Of a stretch of 64,000 bases of DNA, positions 51,649 to 63,289 are shown piece after piece. The stretch spans positions 26,307-90,306 of the forward strand of contig MU006252.1 in assembly GCA_010093685.1 (NCBI GenBank). The letters run 5' to 3'. The DNA comes from Ophiobolus disseminans. Taxonomy: Eukaryota > Ascomycota > Dothideomycetes > Pleosporales > Phaeosphaeriaceae. Position numbers and translations under genes: made by a program. A model generated the notes under the pieces. The model did not search any database. It was not told the DNA's origin and saw only the letters and a list, made by a program, of their open reading frames with translations. Position 1 is the stretch's first letter, and each line of letters starts with the position of its first letter.

Positions 51649-51703
51649 GCCTCAGCCTCCCTCATCGTAGGAGGGCTGCGCGCTACCATTGCGCCAACCG
51701 GCC
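51623..51703 (-). tRNA. tRNA-Arg(CCT) with a 9-nt intron
   Basis: The minus strand folds as a complete tRNA. Acceptor stem GGCCGGT/ATCGGTC, D arm GGCGCAATGGTAGCGC, anticodon stem CAGCC/GGCTG, and T arm GTGGG-TTCGAGT-CCCAC with consensus T loop. The anticodon loop reads CTCCTA, then a 9-base intron CGATGAGGG, then A, giving anticodon CCT, which decodes AGG as arginine. The intron sits one base after the anticodon, the canonical site. Discriminator base G. Confidence 0.92.
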
Positions 51704-52429
51704 TGGGAGATGCATTTGCTTCTTCTGGAAATTAGATATAATATTTACAGCTATTAAAAAGTAGTTGTATAGACCGACCACAGGGCACACTCAGTCAGGG
51801 TAGGCAGTTGAAGTTTGTGACCCACGGTCTGACGTGCGGGGTTCTGTTGCGTCAGGGCAAACCGGGCGGCTTCGGCTGCCTACAGTTTGCGGCAAACGCG
51901 ATAGCACGCAGAGACAGCGCGACTGGGACGTGTTAGAACACGATAACTCATGGTAAGAGACGAAAACAAGGCATGTTCACGCGTGCATGTTGACAACGAC
52001 GCGTCTAGGGCTCTTATGGCAGAAAGGAGAAGACGGACTCTCGGTAAGCCGAGAAAGCCAGAAAGAAGCTAAGCCTGGCGACTACACTAACGTGTGTAAA
52101 AGCTGTTCTAAATTCTAAAAAATCTCTGTAGATAGACAAGGTGATGTATCTTTATCTCTAGCTTTCGCAACTTACCGAGAGGCGGGTTGGAAAGGAGCCG
52201 TGTTAGTCAGCCACGTGATGCCCTTCATCGCTTTTGGCGTCATTCCACCTTCTTCTGCGTACTTTCCTTCTGACATTACGCCAATGGGGCAGATGGCCTA
52301 TCCCAGCCGCTTTCTGCACTGACGCGTCGCAACCATCCACTCCATGCGTACGAACAACCGCGTTTTGGGACTCCGTCGATTCTACCGAAGCTGCCCATGT
52401 CCCGAGCTGCGGAGCGCTTCGACTAGCTA
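51704..52429. other. Intergenic, no feature recognised
   Basis: 5' flank of the tRNA and 3' flank of the next gene. No 5S rRNA or other RNA gene recognised. Confidence 0.5.
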
Positions 52430-53411
52430 CTAGCCCGCCATCCAATCTTTGGCCCAAGTTTGTGGCGTAATTGTCATCGTTCCATCAATCACGTCGGGGT
52501 ACACAGGGAAGGGAGTGGCGATGACTCTAAAGCCTGGTTCTAAGGTATTGATCGTCTCCGCGGTGATGAATTCAGCGGCGTGGCGCGCCAACACTGCAGG
52601 TACAGTGATGACTGCGCGCCTGGATTCATCGCTCACCTCCAGTGACTTTAGATCGTATCTAAGCTCGTTGCGGCCTGTTGTTGTGTGGCGGAGTATGAGG
52701 AGTTCGATTTGCGGAGCGCTTTGGTGGTACCATACGCCCAACGCCTGATCAGCGAACTGCAACAAACCCGTGTGCAGAACCTGAGTGTTGAAGAGGCCTC
52801 TTAGGCTGAGTCCCGGGTAAGCATCATCGTCGCTGTCGTCACTATCGCTGTCTTCGTTATCTTCGTTTTCCCCAAGCTCCGTCCAATCGTATGGCGTTTT
52901 AAGTAGGTCTTGTAAGTCAATTTAGCTACAACTCTGCCCTTAGTCTGCTGTCGTACTCATCTTTGGCGCCCTCGGTGAGCTGGTACATGTCGTTCTCATT
53001 CGGCACGTTGATCGTCTTATAAGTAACGAAATACAAAATATCTTCCCAGACTTCGATAGCGGCACCAGAGCTGGTAATAGTGCGGATGGGATGAGGAAAA
53101 ATCCACTCCGTAACTAGCTTGTCGACAATAGCCTTCGCTTCCTTGTTGATAGTATGCGACACACGCAGGATTGCAACAGAGCACGTTCGAGTGATCAAGA
53201 TAAGTAGTGATTTGGGGTCTTGGCGTCGGCCAGGTACATCTATGCGCGTGTGGGTGATCTGTTGTGGTAAATGCTCGTATACCATCAAGCGAAGCTCCAG
53301 GGGATGATCCATGAACCGGAACGGAGGCGTTTTGCCCTTCGCGTTGTTGTTCATCGCAGTACTTGGTTGAGTTGAGGGAGGTTTCGCGTTACTGATGAGT
53401 GCTGGAGGCAT
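52430..53411 (-). CDS. 2EXR/F-box-like hypothetical protein
   Basis: The 5' part (to 52926) contains FRFMDHPLELRLMVYEHLPQ, the start typical of 2EXR/F-box-like proteins abundant in Dothideomycetes, followed by a beta-rich region. I place the start at the ATG at 53411 (alternatives 53480, 53354). A second frame (to 52430) continues with TPYDWTELGENEDNEDSD, an acidic stretch and then GLSLRGLFNTQVLHTG and AVITVPAVLARHAAEFIT. It reads like the 3' part of the same gene, but I found no GT-AG intron that joins them in phase. They may be two exons, a frameshifted gene, or two genes. Function unknown; F-box-like members often recruit substrates for ubiquitination. Confidence 0.55.
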
Positions 53412-53676
53412 GAGATCCAGAGAAGAGGTGAGTGCTGCGATCACGACATAACAAACGTAGATGGAGGTGTGTGACGTCAAATCCTAAATAGTTGAAAGCG
53501 TCGATTCGATGAGCAAACGCACCGCGAAAACTATGAATTGCGAAACAAGCGCTAAATTATAACAAACGCGATCTGAACAAGGCCGCCAAATGACTCGAGG
53601 ACCATACCTGAAAGGACTCTGTCACTTTCGCTCTTCCTCTATCCACTTCCCTTCACCATATCCAGTCCTCTCCCAA

Positions 53677-55397
53677 TCAAGCATTGAAGTGCGCCTTCTC
53701 ATCACCCACCGTCGCGCTTTCCATGATCTCCTCATCACTATCCGCAAACGCCTTATCCCCGAATGCGACCGCAATCTCCTCGAGGCTATGCCCTGCCGTC
53801 TCCACGTAGTAAAAGTGGCTCAGTGCCGCAGAGCAGAGACAGAAGCTAGCAATGACGAGGTAAAAGTAGCCGCCAATTCCCGCGAAAGCATCTGGCGACA
53901 CCATGCCGATGATAAAGTTGAAGATCCAATTGCTTGTCGTCGCCAAAGCCATGCCCTTGCTACGGCCTCGCAGAGGGAAGATCTCAGCGGGCAACAGCCA
54001 CGGCATTGGGCCCCATGTGAAGCCATACACAATGTTGTACAACATGACAAAGGCGTATTGGCCGTTGGCTTTGGTGGCGATGGGCATGTCAGCTTCCGTG
54101 AAGGCGCAGACTATGCCGAGGAGAACGGCCATCAAGACACCACCAAGAAGGAGCAGCGGCTTGCGGCCCCAGCGGTCTGCGAGCCACCACGTGACGACGG
54201 TGGCGGCTGTATAGGGAATGGCGTTGGCAGCGGTATAGAGCAGAGATTTCTTGTCGTCAAAACCGGCGGACGCGAGCGTGCTGGGGAGGTAGAAAGAGAT
54301 AATGTTGATCCCGTTGAGCTGGGCGAACATCTGCACTGTGATACCGACGATGGTGCGCTTGCGGTAGCGAGTGAACATTTCCTTGCCACAGAATTAGTAA
54401 TGTTCCATAGCTAGCAAGTACTGGTATGCTCACCTTCCAGCTTGACTTTCCGAGGTTTGCTTCGTACACGACAGCCTCTTGGATCTCCAGGAATACCTGC
54501 TGGACATGCTCTGCGCTGGTGTCACCGTTCGAGTGAAGATCCGCAACGGTTTGGAGAGACTCTTTCATGAAACCGTTCTTTGCCAGCCAACGGGGAGTCT
54601 CCGGGAGGAAAAAAGACATAACCACGAGGAGGAATGAGAGCAGAATCTGGATGATGAACGGGCCTTGCCAAGACATGGCATCCGGAAGCATGAAATGAAA
54701 GCCGTAATCGACCCAGCATGACAACATGTAGCCAGCGATCAGACATGTGTACTCGATGCCAACCATTAGACCTCTTGCATGCGGAGCTGCAATCTCCGTC
54801 TGTATGATGGGAACGGTCATGGAGAGGAAGCCGACACCGACACCCTGAATGGTTCGTCCAGCGACGAAGGTAGCGAAGCCCGGGGCGAAAATCTGGATGA
54901 AGGCGCTGAAGAAGTAGATGAAGCCACCGAGACGAACGGTTCGCTTGCGGCCAATGATGTCGCCCAGTCGTCCGGCAATGAGGGCTCCAACGGCTGCTGA
55001 TGCTTGGAGACAAGCGACCGAGATACCAGTGATGGTAGGGTTGACTGTCGCAAGTGATCCATCTGCACCGCCAAAATCGCTGAAGAATCGCTTGATGAAT
55101 ACGGGATTAACGAGCAGGCCCGACATAATACCTGATCGCGTCAGTGACTGGTAGAGTACCTGAAGTCGTAGAAGACCTACCAGAGTTGTAACCGAACAAA
55201 GCATCGCCCAAACTTCCAAATCCACAAGTTGCGTAGAGCAAAGCCGCGCCCTTGATCGGATAGCGGGCGGTGACTTTGCTCGGCGTCAACTTTTTTTCAA
55301 TCCATGTCGCCTCCTCATGAACTTGCTGGGCGACTTGATCCGCTCGCTGCCTGATGTTGGCGTTCTGAACCGCAATAGAGTTGCTTCTGGAAGCCAT
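53677..55397 (-). CDS. MFS sugar transporter
   Basis: Exons 55181-55397, 54434-55131 and 53677-54381 join to 539 residues, the usual length for sugar porters. Motifs of the sugar porter family are present: GALIAGRLGDIIGRKR after helix 2, PETPRWLAKNG ending the first half, ADRWGRKPLLLLGG in the second, and PAEIFPLRGRSKGMALATT. Twelve hydrophobic segments, cytoplasmic N- and C-termini. It should carry a hexose, pentose or polyol by proton symport. It is divergent from a zinc polyol dehydrogenase and two genes from a Zn2Cys6 regulator. Confidence 0.93.
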
Positions 55398-55976
55398 GAT
55401 GGTGCTGAGATGATGTGCTGTTGCGAGACTGTAGTGTACTTGAGACGGTGGTCCGTTTGCGTTGTGATGATTGAAAGCTGGGGACTCAACGGCCTTTTCT
55501 ACCCCAGCTTTCTCACCCCGTGGAGAATACTTCACCCCTCATGCAACAGACTTCGTGTGCTACGGTTCCGTATGTGCTTGGCGTTGTGAGGCTGCTCGAA
55601 CCTTTACTAAGAGTTCATTGACCGACGCAAGTGCCGGGTACATTCCGGTGATGAACACAGGGCTGAATCAGCGCCTCCATGCAGCTACAACTATGCTATG
55701 TGGTAATTTTGAGGTGACGGTCCCGTCGGACGTGCGTGCATGGAGATCTTGCTGATCTCAAAAACCGGAACCGCTGTTGCAGCGGATCATGCATGTCTGG
55801 AACCAATAGGATGAAGTTGGCCGGCGGCTGGAGCAAGCCACCGGAACCGACTGACCACGAAAACGCCAACCGTCGGAACCTTGCGCTAGGAGCCGTGTTG
55901 GATCTGGCATAGTTATAGGGTGTCACTCAACTGAGTGAGTATTGTCGAGACTGTATTTGTGTTGCCATATCACAAA
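55398..55976. promoter_or_regulatory. Divergent promoter of transporter and dehydrogenase, with CreA-like sites
   Basis: This 579-bp region serves the transporter (minus) and the dehydrogenase (plus). Within 50 bp are three matches to the carbon catabolite repressor consensus SYGGRG: CTGGGG at 55478-55483, its complement at 55503-55508, and GTGGAG at 55521-55526. CreA would repress both genes on glucose. The motif is short and matches by chance often; the spacing is the main argument. Confidence 0.4.
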
Positions 55977-57204
55977 ATGTCCATCACAACACAAACCATG
56001 AAGCCGGAACCTCAACTTGTACTCGATGCAAAACTTCCCACATCTACTGTCGAACATTTAGAAGAAGTTAACGAAGCATTCGTTTTGAGCCCTTCTAGGC
56101 AATTTGGATTCGAGGATCGACCCATACCGACCCTTCGCACAGCAAGAGATGTCCGTGTCAGGATCATAGCAACTGGGCTTTGCGGCTCGGATGTGAGCAG
56201 TTCTTTCCCTCCTCGCGTATCGTACACTGACCTCGTCGCTCACGTAGGTTCACTACTGGCAACACGGTCGTATCGGGAACTATGTCGTGAACGACCCCAT
56301 TGTCCTCGGCCACGAGTCTGCAGGTATTGTCGAAGCCTGTGGCGAAGACGTCAAACATCTCAAAGTCGGCGATCGAGTTGCTCTCGAGCCTGGCGTAGGC
56401 TGCAACACGTGCGAGACATGCCGAAGCGGACGATATAACCTTTGCGACTCGATGCGGTTCGCGGCAACCCCTCCATATGACGGCACATTATCGACTTTCT
56501 ACTGCCTTCCCGAAGAGTGTTGTTATAAGCTCCCACCACATATATCCATGCGCGAAGGCTCACTCGTTGAACCTTTGAGCATCGCTGTGCATTGCTGCGG
56601 ACTCGCTGGCAATCTACAAGGACGGACTGTGGCGGTCTTTGGTGCTGGTCCCATTGGACTCCTGTGTTGCGCCGTCGCTCGCGCGTTTGGGGCAGCAAAG
56701 GTAGTCATTGTAGACGTTGTGGACTCACGACTGGAGTTTGCAAAAGGCTTTGGTGCCCACCAAACATATAAGATGCAATCGCAATCGCCCGAAGCAAATG
56801 TCGAGAAGTTACAGGTTGAAACAAGGCTGGAAGGGGGCGCAAACGTTGTCATCGACGCCACTGGGGCGGAGCCGTGCATTAACTGCGGTGTCGCCGTGCT
56901 ACGGCGTGGAGGTACTTTCATCCAAGCTGGCTTAGGCTCTCCACGAATATCCTTTCCCATAGGCCAGATATGTGACAAGGAAGCTACTTTGAAAGGCAGC
57001 TTCCGCTATGGCCCGGGAGACTACAAGCTTGCGATTGAGCTGCTTAACTCTAATCGCATCTGCTTGGGCGATCTCATAACACACGAATTTTCCTTCTCGG
57101 AAGCCGAGAAAGCCTTTAACAATGTCGCTGGAAGAAGTGGTATCAAGACGGTCATATACGGGCCAGGCGTGGACAAAGCCATGGCGAAGCAAGCTGCAGC
57201 GTAA
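55977..57204 (+). CDS. Zinc-dependent polyol dehydrogenase (sorbitol/xylitol/arabinitol type)
   Basis: Exons 55977-56192 and 56248-57204 (55-nt intron) join to 390 residues. Catalytic zinc ligands are in GLCGSDVHYW, LGHESAGIVE and the LVEPLSIAVHCC glutamate. The structural zinc loop is GVGCNTCETCRSGRYNLC. The NAD-binding turn is VAVFGAGPIGLLCC with the acidic VDVVDSRLEFA after it. The HYW and GHESAG context is typical of sorbitol, xylitol and L-arabinitol dehydrogenases, which oxidise polyols to keto sugars in the cytosol. Which polyol is used cannot be told. The start is the ATG at 55977; the Met seven residues later is an alternative. Confidence 0.92.
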
Positions 57205-57257
57205 CAGAATCGATGTTGACAACGGGTTCAATCAGTCCCGTGGTACGAGCTCATGAA

Positions 57258-59820
57258 TCATGATCGATGCTCGCCCCAAGCAGAGTCCCAAAACCAATAA
57301 AGCCCGCTTCCAGTGATGTCGAAATTTCCGCTCCCTCCCCAGTCTGCTTCTTCGTCGAGGCTTTGCAAGTTAGTGTCGAACCATGTGTCGCAGCTTCCTT
57401 CGACCACCTGGCGCGCGACGTTATCTCCTTGGCTCTGATCGTCGATATTTCCCATATCGTCGCCTTGGAGCCCTTCAACAGCAAATGGGAGAACTGCAAG
57501 GTACCAGTGTTAGAATGGGTCTGGCCAATTACAGATTTGATGCAATGACATACCTTTCTGTACAGATGCTAGGCTCTCGTTTAAGCGCAATGCCTTGTCC
57601 GCGGTGCTATGTGATTGTCGAATGGGTTCATGGTTCAGGTTGCTGGTCGGTAGTTGTATCGGCAAGCGTAGCGTGTGCTCCACTGATAACAGTGGTGCTG
57701 AGGACATCTGCGATATACTTTCAATGCGATGCGGCGTATCGGAGGTGAGGATGGGGGCCAGCATTGCATCCGCCTCACGCTGCAGCAGCATGTGAATTAC
57801 ATCCTTCAAGACAACATTACTCTGCATTGACAACTCTGTTCGCTTGCCTAAGAGCTCTTGTAGTCGATAAATGCGTGTGATGCTTCGCTTTACCTCTTGA
57901 GCCGTGTCAGAGAGAGGATCAGACAAGGCCAAGACCGCCATAACGATTGCAGAGTTGAACAAATTGATGGCTAGGAAAGCAACAAGATGACTGTCAGTCG
58001 CTAGTTGCGCAAGTTGTGGCAATTCGGTGACCTTTGATGTTCGTAACGCTGCATCCCACCATTGCTCCGTACTTGAAGCCTGTGAAACCGACAGTGGACT
58101 GTGCGAACTGCCCGCAAAGAGGGGTGAGGCAGATGAGGTCGGATGGTGGAGGCTTGCGGGTGAAGATGTTGAAGCTTGCCCGTGCTCCGGCTGGCTTCTT
58201 ATAAGGTGATCGACCTGTTGAGCTAACGAAGGACGGTGGAAAATGATGAGAAGATTGTCAAAAGTGAGTTGAAGTGCCAAAGCCTGCAACCGATGCACCT
58301 TGGAAGTCCTGCTGTAGTTGGGCTCACAATCCGAGCTAAGGTCGAGGATCAAATGGGGCGGCAAATGTCTCCTCCATGCCCACAATCTTTCGGTGGCGTC
58401 CATGACCTTGGCCAGATACTGGTGGCTTTTATCCTGGTCTCCGTCTTTAGTAGCTCGCATACCAAAAATAGTTTCGATAATAGGTGAAGCAAGCATATAT
58501 AGACGGTTCAACTCCCGTTGGTAGGATGAATAACAGACCGAGGTATCGTCTCCACTTCGTGATCGGAAGTACGGCGACTCGTATGCATCAATTGGTTGCG
58601 CGACATTGCAGTCCTTGTCATTAATTCCGAGTGGCCTCCCATATGTTACGGAGGCGAACCTATGCTTGTTAGTGAAAGTATCGCAGTATAATGTTCACGA
58701 GATGCGTACCTATCCCACGTATAAATGGTCCACCAAACGCGTTTTCTCTCTTCTGTGCCTTCGAAATCGCTGCGCAGCGGTTCTCTGTGGAGCCTGATAG
58801 CCTGCGCGGTTCGTATCGTCGCCCCAAGTAGGGAAAACGACAGGTTGGGTTTCCCATGATACACATAGTGTGAGCCAAGCAGAATGCATGCTTGGACAGA
58901 TTCAATAGAAGCATGGTCCATCAAGTCTGTGAGTTGAGAACCAGCATTCTGTACCAGCGGCCGCCAATCGTCGACCGAAAGATCTAGGACGTTGCCGAGT
59001 CTTTGCCATCTGTACCAGGCGCCCATTCCGAGCACTACGGATAGAAGTAGAAGGAACGATTTCTGCGATGGGTAGGCTTTGCCATCCTCAATGGATTCGA
59101 ATTTGCGACGAAACCTAGGCTCGTAAATAACTAGAGAAAACCAATGAACTGCATCGAAATACTCCTCCATTAGTAAACGTCTCTTGTCCACATCGGGCAT
59201 TCGATAACCAAGGATCGTCTCGATAGGTCTCCTCTGTGCGCCTTTGGAGCGTGATGCCGCCTGCCTTTCGGACATGTCGCCACCAGGTATTGCGGATGTT
59301 GTCCTTCTTAGTACCGGAGTACCCTGGCCACTCAACTGATAGATCTATCACATTCCATTGTCAACAATTGCGATCTGAGGGGTCGGCGGCACAGACGTAC
59401 CTTTTGAGCGATCCCCATGGCCGAGTCAACTTGACCATCCGTAACGCTAGGCCTCCGACTTTCCACGTCCTGAGGAGGTTCACTCGGCAAGTCGAGAGCG
59501 GATTGTATCGTTCCACGAGCGGTGCCAGTTCCGAATTGTGAGAATTTTGGCTGGGGCTGAACAGGTCCCTCGCCACCATCTTGTCCTATAGAAGGAAACG
59601 GCTCATCGCATGAAGTTCCGCGCGTACGTTTCCGCTTCGCGGGACGAGAGTGCTGTTCAACGGTGCCGGTGAAACATTCGACTTTTGCTCGAGCGCATAG
59701 TGAACACGGTCTAAACGAATCGCATCGGCTTTTGTTTCTCCTGCAGCGGTCGCATGCATTACTGACTCTTGTGGGAAGGTGACGGCCTCCGGATGGGTCG
59801 ATGGGTGCAACAGATGACAT
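57258..59820 (-). CDS. Zn2Cys6 transcription factor
   Basis: Four exons (59401-59820, 58710-59344, 57554-58659, 57258-57493) join to 798 residues. The DNA-binding cluster is C23, C26, C33, C39, C42 and C49 (CX2CX6CX5CX2CX6C), followed by basic residues. After a disordered linker comes the fungal-specific middle homology region, including YFDAVHWFSLVIYEPRF, IYTWDRFASVTYGRPLGIND across the second splice, and LTFDNLLIIFHRPS. The short C-terminal exon is acidic (DNVARQVVEG, LDEEADWGG), a likely activation region. Beside a sugar transporter and polyol dehydrogenase it is probably their regulator, activated by the sugar or polyol (inference). Confidence 0.9.
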
Positions 59821-60228
59821 GGCATTGTGGGATCACAGTAATCGGTGCGATTGAGATGTCATAGAGAAGCGCGACAGTAGCTCCAGACTAGGTAAGAGCC
59901 GAGCCAATTTCCCCTCTTCTGACCATGGCCCGTGCGCAGGCACAGCCATTCCCGGCACTCTTGTGAAAGCATTGAAATAATTGATAGCAGTCCTGTGTCG
60001 ATGATTTGTACGCTCAGCATTGATTCCACTTACTTGATGCATGTATGGGGGTCATGCAGCCGGCGAAGTGCAAAGAGCCTTGCGACCTGAGCAAGACACG
60101 AAAGAAAGGATAACCTTCACGAAAGCCGATCGGTGTTCACACTTCATAAGATTCATGTGTTCCACTGATATGTGGAAAGTGTCAGGTAAATTTGACGTTC
60201 TGTTAACTGATAGTCCGATCTAGGACCC
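59821..60228. other. Intergenic, no feature recognised
   Basis: Promoter of the regulator gene and 3' end of the metalloprotease gene. Nothing else supported. Confidence 0.5.
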
Positions 60229-62357
60229 TCAAACCTTACAAGTTGCTGTAACCTTCACCTTCGCGTCGCTTTCGCTAACTACAGTGAGCGTCACTACACC
60301 TCCAGTAGAATATGAAGTGCCATTCGTCGCAGGTCCAATCGCGACCTTCACCGAAGTAGTCTCGCCGAACTTAGCATGCGCGAGCGCGTTGGGCACACTA
60401 ACTTTCCAGCTCGTGCTGTCAACGCTGGCTGACAGACGGTAGATGTCAGATCCAAGATAGGCGGAGAGATCTTGGGGGTGTGCGGCGGTGCCATTGGCGG
60501 GTGCCTTTCCGGTATTTTTGAGATCGAACGAGCAGTATGATCCATCAAGAGTGCCATCGGCGACTTCAACGCCGTGACTAACTGATGAGGTAGTGTTGGT
60601 GGACGTTGATCGTACGCCGACAGTGTATTTGAGTACACCAGCATCATGCCTAGTTGCGAGTACGTAGAAGTGGAGACCGTTGGCAAGGTCTTCGTACTCA
60701 AACTCACTGCCACTGTTGGTGCCCGCATGAAACAGCGCATCAACCAGCTGCCTGTAGTCACCAATGGACCAATAACGCGCTGTTCCATTTGGATAGTAGA
60801 AGTCGACGACATGAGCGTCCTGTGGGTTGGCATCGATGACCCACTGGAAAGGTTGAGAGCGGTCGTTGTTCTTCGTCTTGGTAATCATGACTCCCGAATC
60901 GGGGCAAAAGCTGTCAGCGCCCATGCGATCGACGACTTCCATGTTGTAGTTGTTGTAACCTCCGCCGTCGCACAAGGCATCAAGCGAAACGTTGCAGCGA
61001 GGCTGGAGATCACCACCGGCGCCAAAACTAATGTTGAATCCCATTAGGCCGCCAGCAGGGTCAACGGAACGTGCTGTTAACTCGGCGATAACAGGCCCAG
61101 ACGCAGCAAGTCCAGAACGCGAGACTTGTAGAATGGGCGTGGTATCAATCAGTCCAATTTGATGCTTATCGCGCATAGTATGGAGAGAGCCCATGGACGC
61201 GCCCTGAACAGGCGGGATCTGCCAGCGTGTGTGTGGGCCTCCTGGACCATTAAAAGAACCACGATCTAGCATGCTGAAGGGGCCAGTGTAAGCGCGACGT
61301 GGAGGGATACTGTAAGGGTTATTGTAATTATCACCAATTCCGAGGAGATGAGAGAGCTCGTGGGCGAAGGTCGCCATGCCTGAGGACTCTCCCTGAGTAG
61401 ATGATCCGCCTCCAGCGTTGGGCCAAATAGTGCTTGCTGCAGCCCACGACGTCCATTCGACATAACGAGTATCTGCCCAGTTCGGAAGAGAGCTGTTGCC
61501 AGGCGGGCCAAATTCTTCAGGGACATCATCTCTGCTTGCAAACTTCATCTCTCCAAACTCTTGCCATGTTGACGACTCATCCTGGCCGGCGGAGAGAATG
61601 AAAGCTAGCTCAAACGAGTCTGCAGTAGCATTGCCTACATCGTTTCGCCAAGCACCAAGAGCATCTGTGCGAAGGTCGATTGAGCAGGGGGGTCCTTCGG
61701 GACAGGCACCTTCGTTGAACCCGCCTCGCTCATCGTCAACTCCATATTGGTAACGCAAAGATGGCAACCTGTATGGTCCGAATACGGTCAAATCAACGCC
61801 ATATTTGCCAAAGCTGTCACCCATCCAGTCTGCAAATATTAGTGTCGACGTTCTGAAGGTGCGACGCATAGGATACATACATTCATGCAAAGTGTGCCCT
61901 TCGTTCAGGTCATTCGGCGTGTTGAGTAGATCCAAGTAGAATTTGGGCACATCTTCTCGTTTCAGGCCAGAAGCTAGCGGTTGCGGATTGCCAAAGATGT
62001 CTGATTGAGCTGGGAGGGTAACCACGAAAGGCGAATCAGAATAGTCCACAGCTACCATAGCAATCTTGAAGTTTCGATCCCTGCCTCGGCGCGCTGGGTT
62101 ACTCCAGTCTGTTGTTGGTGGCGCGACAAACTGATCCCACGTCATGTTATCTGGGTTGACCTAGCGCGCGGTCAGTCGTGCCCACAATTACCAATACCGG
62201 ATGTACGTACCCAGTTCTGCGGATCGATTGGTGCGAACGGATCCGACGAGTCCTGTCTGCGCACAAGAGCTGGAATGGCGGAAGCAGCGCTGAATAGTGT
62301 GCTGGCCAAGAGGGCCATTGAGGCTCTTGTAGGCCTTTGTCCTGCCATACTAACCAT
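60229..62357 (-). CDS. Secreted metalloprotease, M6-like
   Basis: Exons 62211-62357, 61881-62160 and 60229-61829 join to 675 residues; the second intron (61830-61880) has no stop and is recognised because removing it joins HTLHE to YWMGDSFGKY. A signal peptide (about 1-28, ending ASA) and a short propeptide-like segment (LVRRQDSS) precede the peptidase. The catalytic zinc motif is HELSH near residue 300 in MATFAHELSHLLGIGD, followed by a Met-turn-like SMLDRG, as in M6 (immune inhibitor A type) proteases. The C-terminal half is beta-rich with several possible N-glycosylation sites and may bind substrate. It would digest extracellular protein. Confidence 0.87.
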
Positions 62358-63289
62358 CTATCACCTTCAAGTAGGCTGTTGTGATGGAAGACCGCGTTTT
62401 AGTCTTTCTGAGAATCTGAAGTGAACTGCGAAGGTAAGGAGTAATGCGCAGCAACGATCTGTCATATATATTGCTTGTACCTGCATGCATTCATGGCATG
62501 CAAAGTAGACGACTCACCCATATTACCCATGCTACGTAACAATGGCAGAAGTCATCAGAGATGGGGATATGCTGAGCCGACTGCCTGTTTCAGTTAGATC
62601 TCTTCTTGGCTTATCACTACCACCTGCTGCATCGAGCAATGATATGTGGTAGAGTTCGAGGATGAATGGATACGAGGACGACATTTTCGACATGCGGCAG
62701 ATCGGTTTCGACGGTGACACGCATGGCGGTTGTGTGACGATGGTTGCTCCGCGACGATCCCGAAGCTTTTGGCGCGGATGCCACAACGCTTGTGTCCGCG
62801 GTCAACAATAGTACAGACCTGTGGTTATGATGATATGTGGCAATAGCAGTGCTGAGAAATCGTGACTTGAATGTTGCGTGGTGAACTTTGCTAGAGAACA
62901 GATTCGGGAGGTGCTTGATGGCCTGTTGCGTCATCTCCTTGCTTTTCGCCGAGGCAGTTACTTTCTTGGCGGCAGCATCACCTTCGTCAAGCATCAAGTA
63001 ATTATCTATCACAACCAACACCCTACAACTGCCTGTATCAGCATTGATATACGAGACGGAGGATATAATAGAGGTGGCCAGTATTAACCGTGCGCGGAAC
63101 GCGTCTCATCGCGTTTTGACGGTACAGCAGAACACGACGCGACACGCTGCAAGCACTCCATTTTGTACTGAGGATCAAAATTGATGTAATTTCGTCGCTC
63201 AACTGTTCATACTATCAAAAAACCGGCACATCTCTCAGATAGCAGTTTGTGCGGGCCATACTATTTGTGAACCTTACTCCTACTAGAGT
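62358..63289. other. Intergenic, no feature recognised
   Basis: About 930 bp between the start of the metalloprotease gene and the 3' end of the second transporter gene. Short frames only. Confidence 0.55.
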
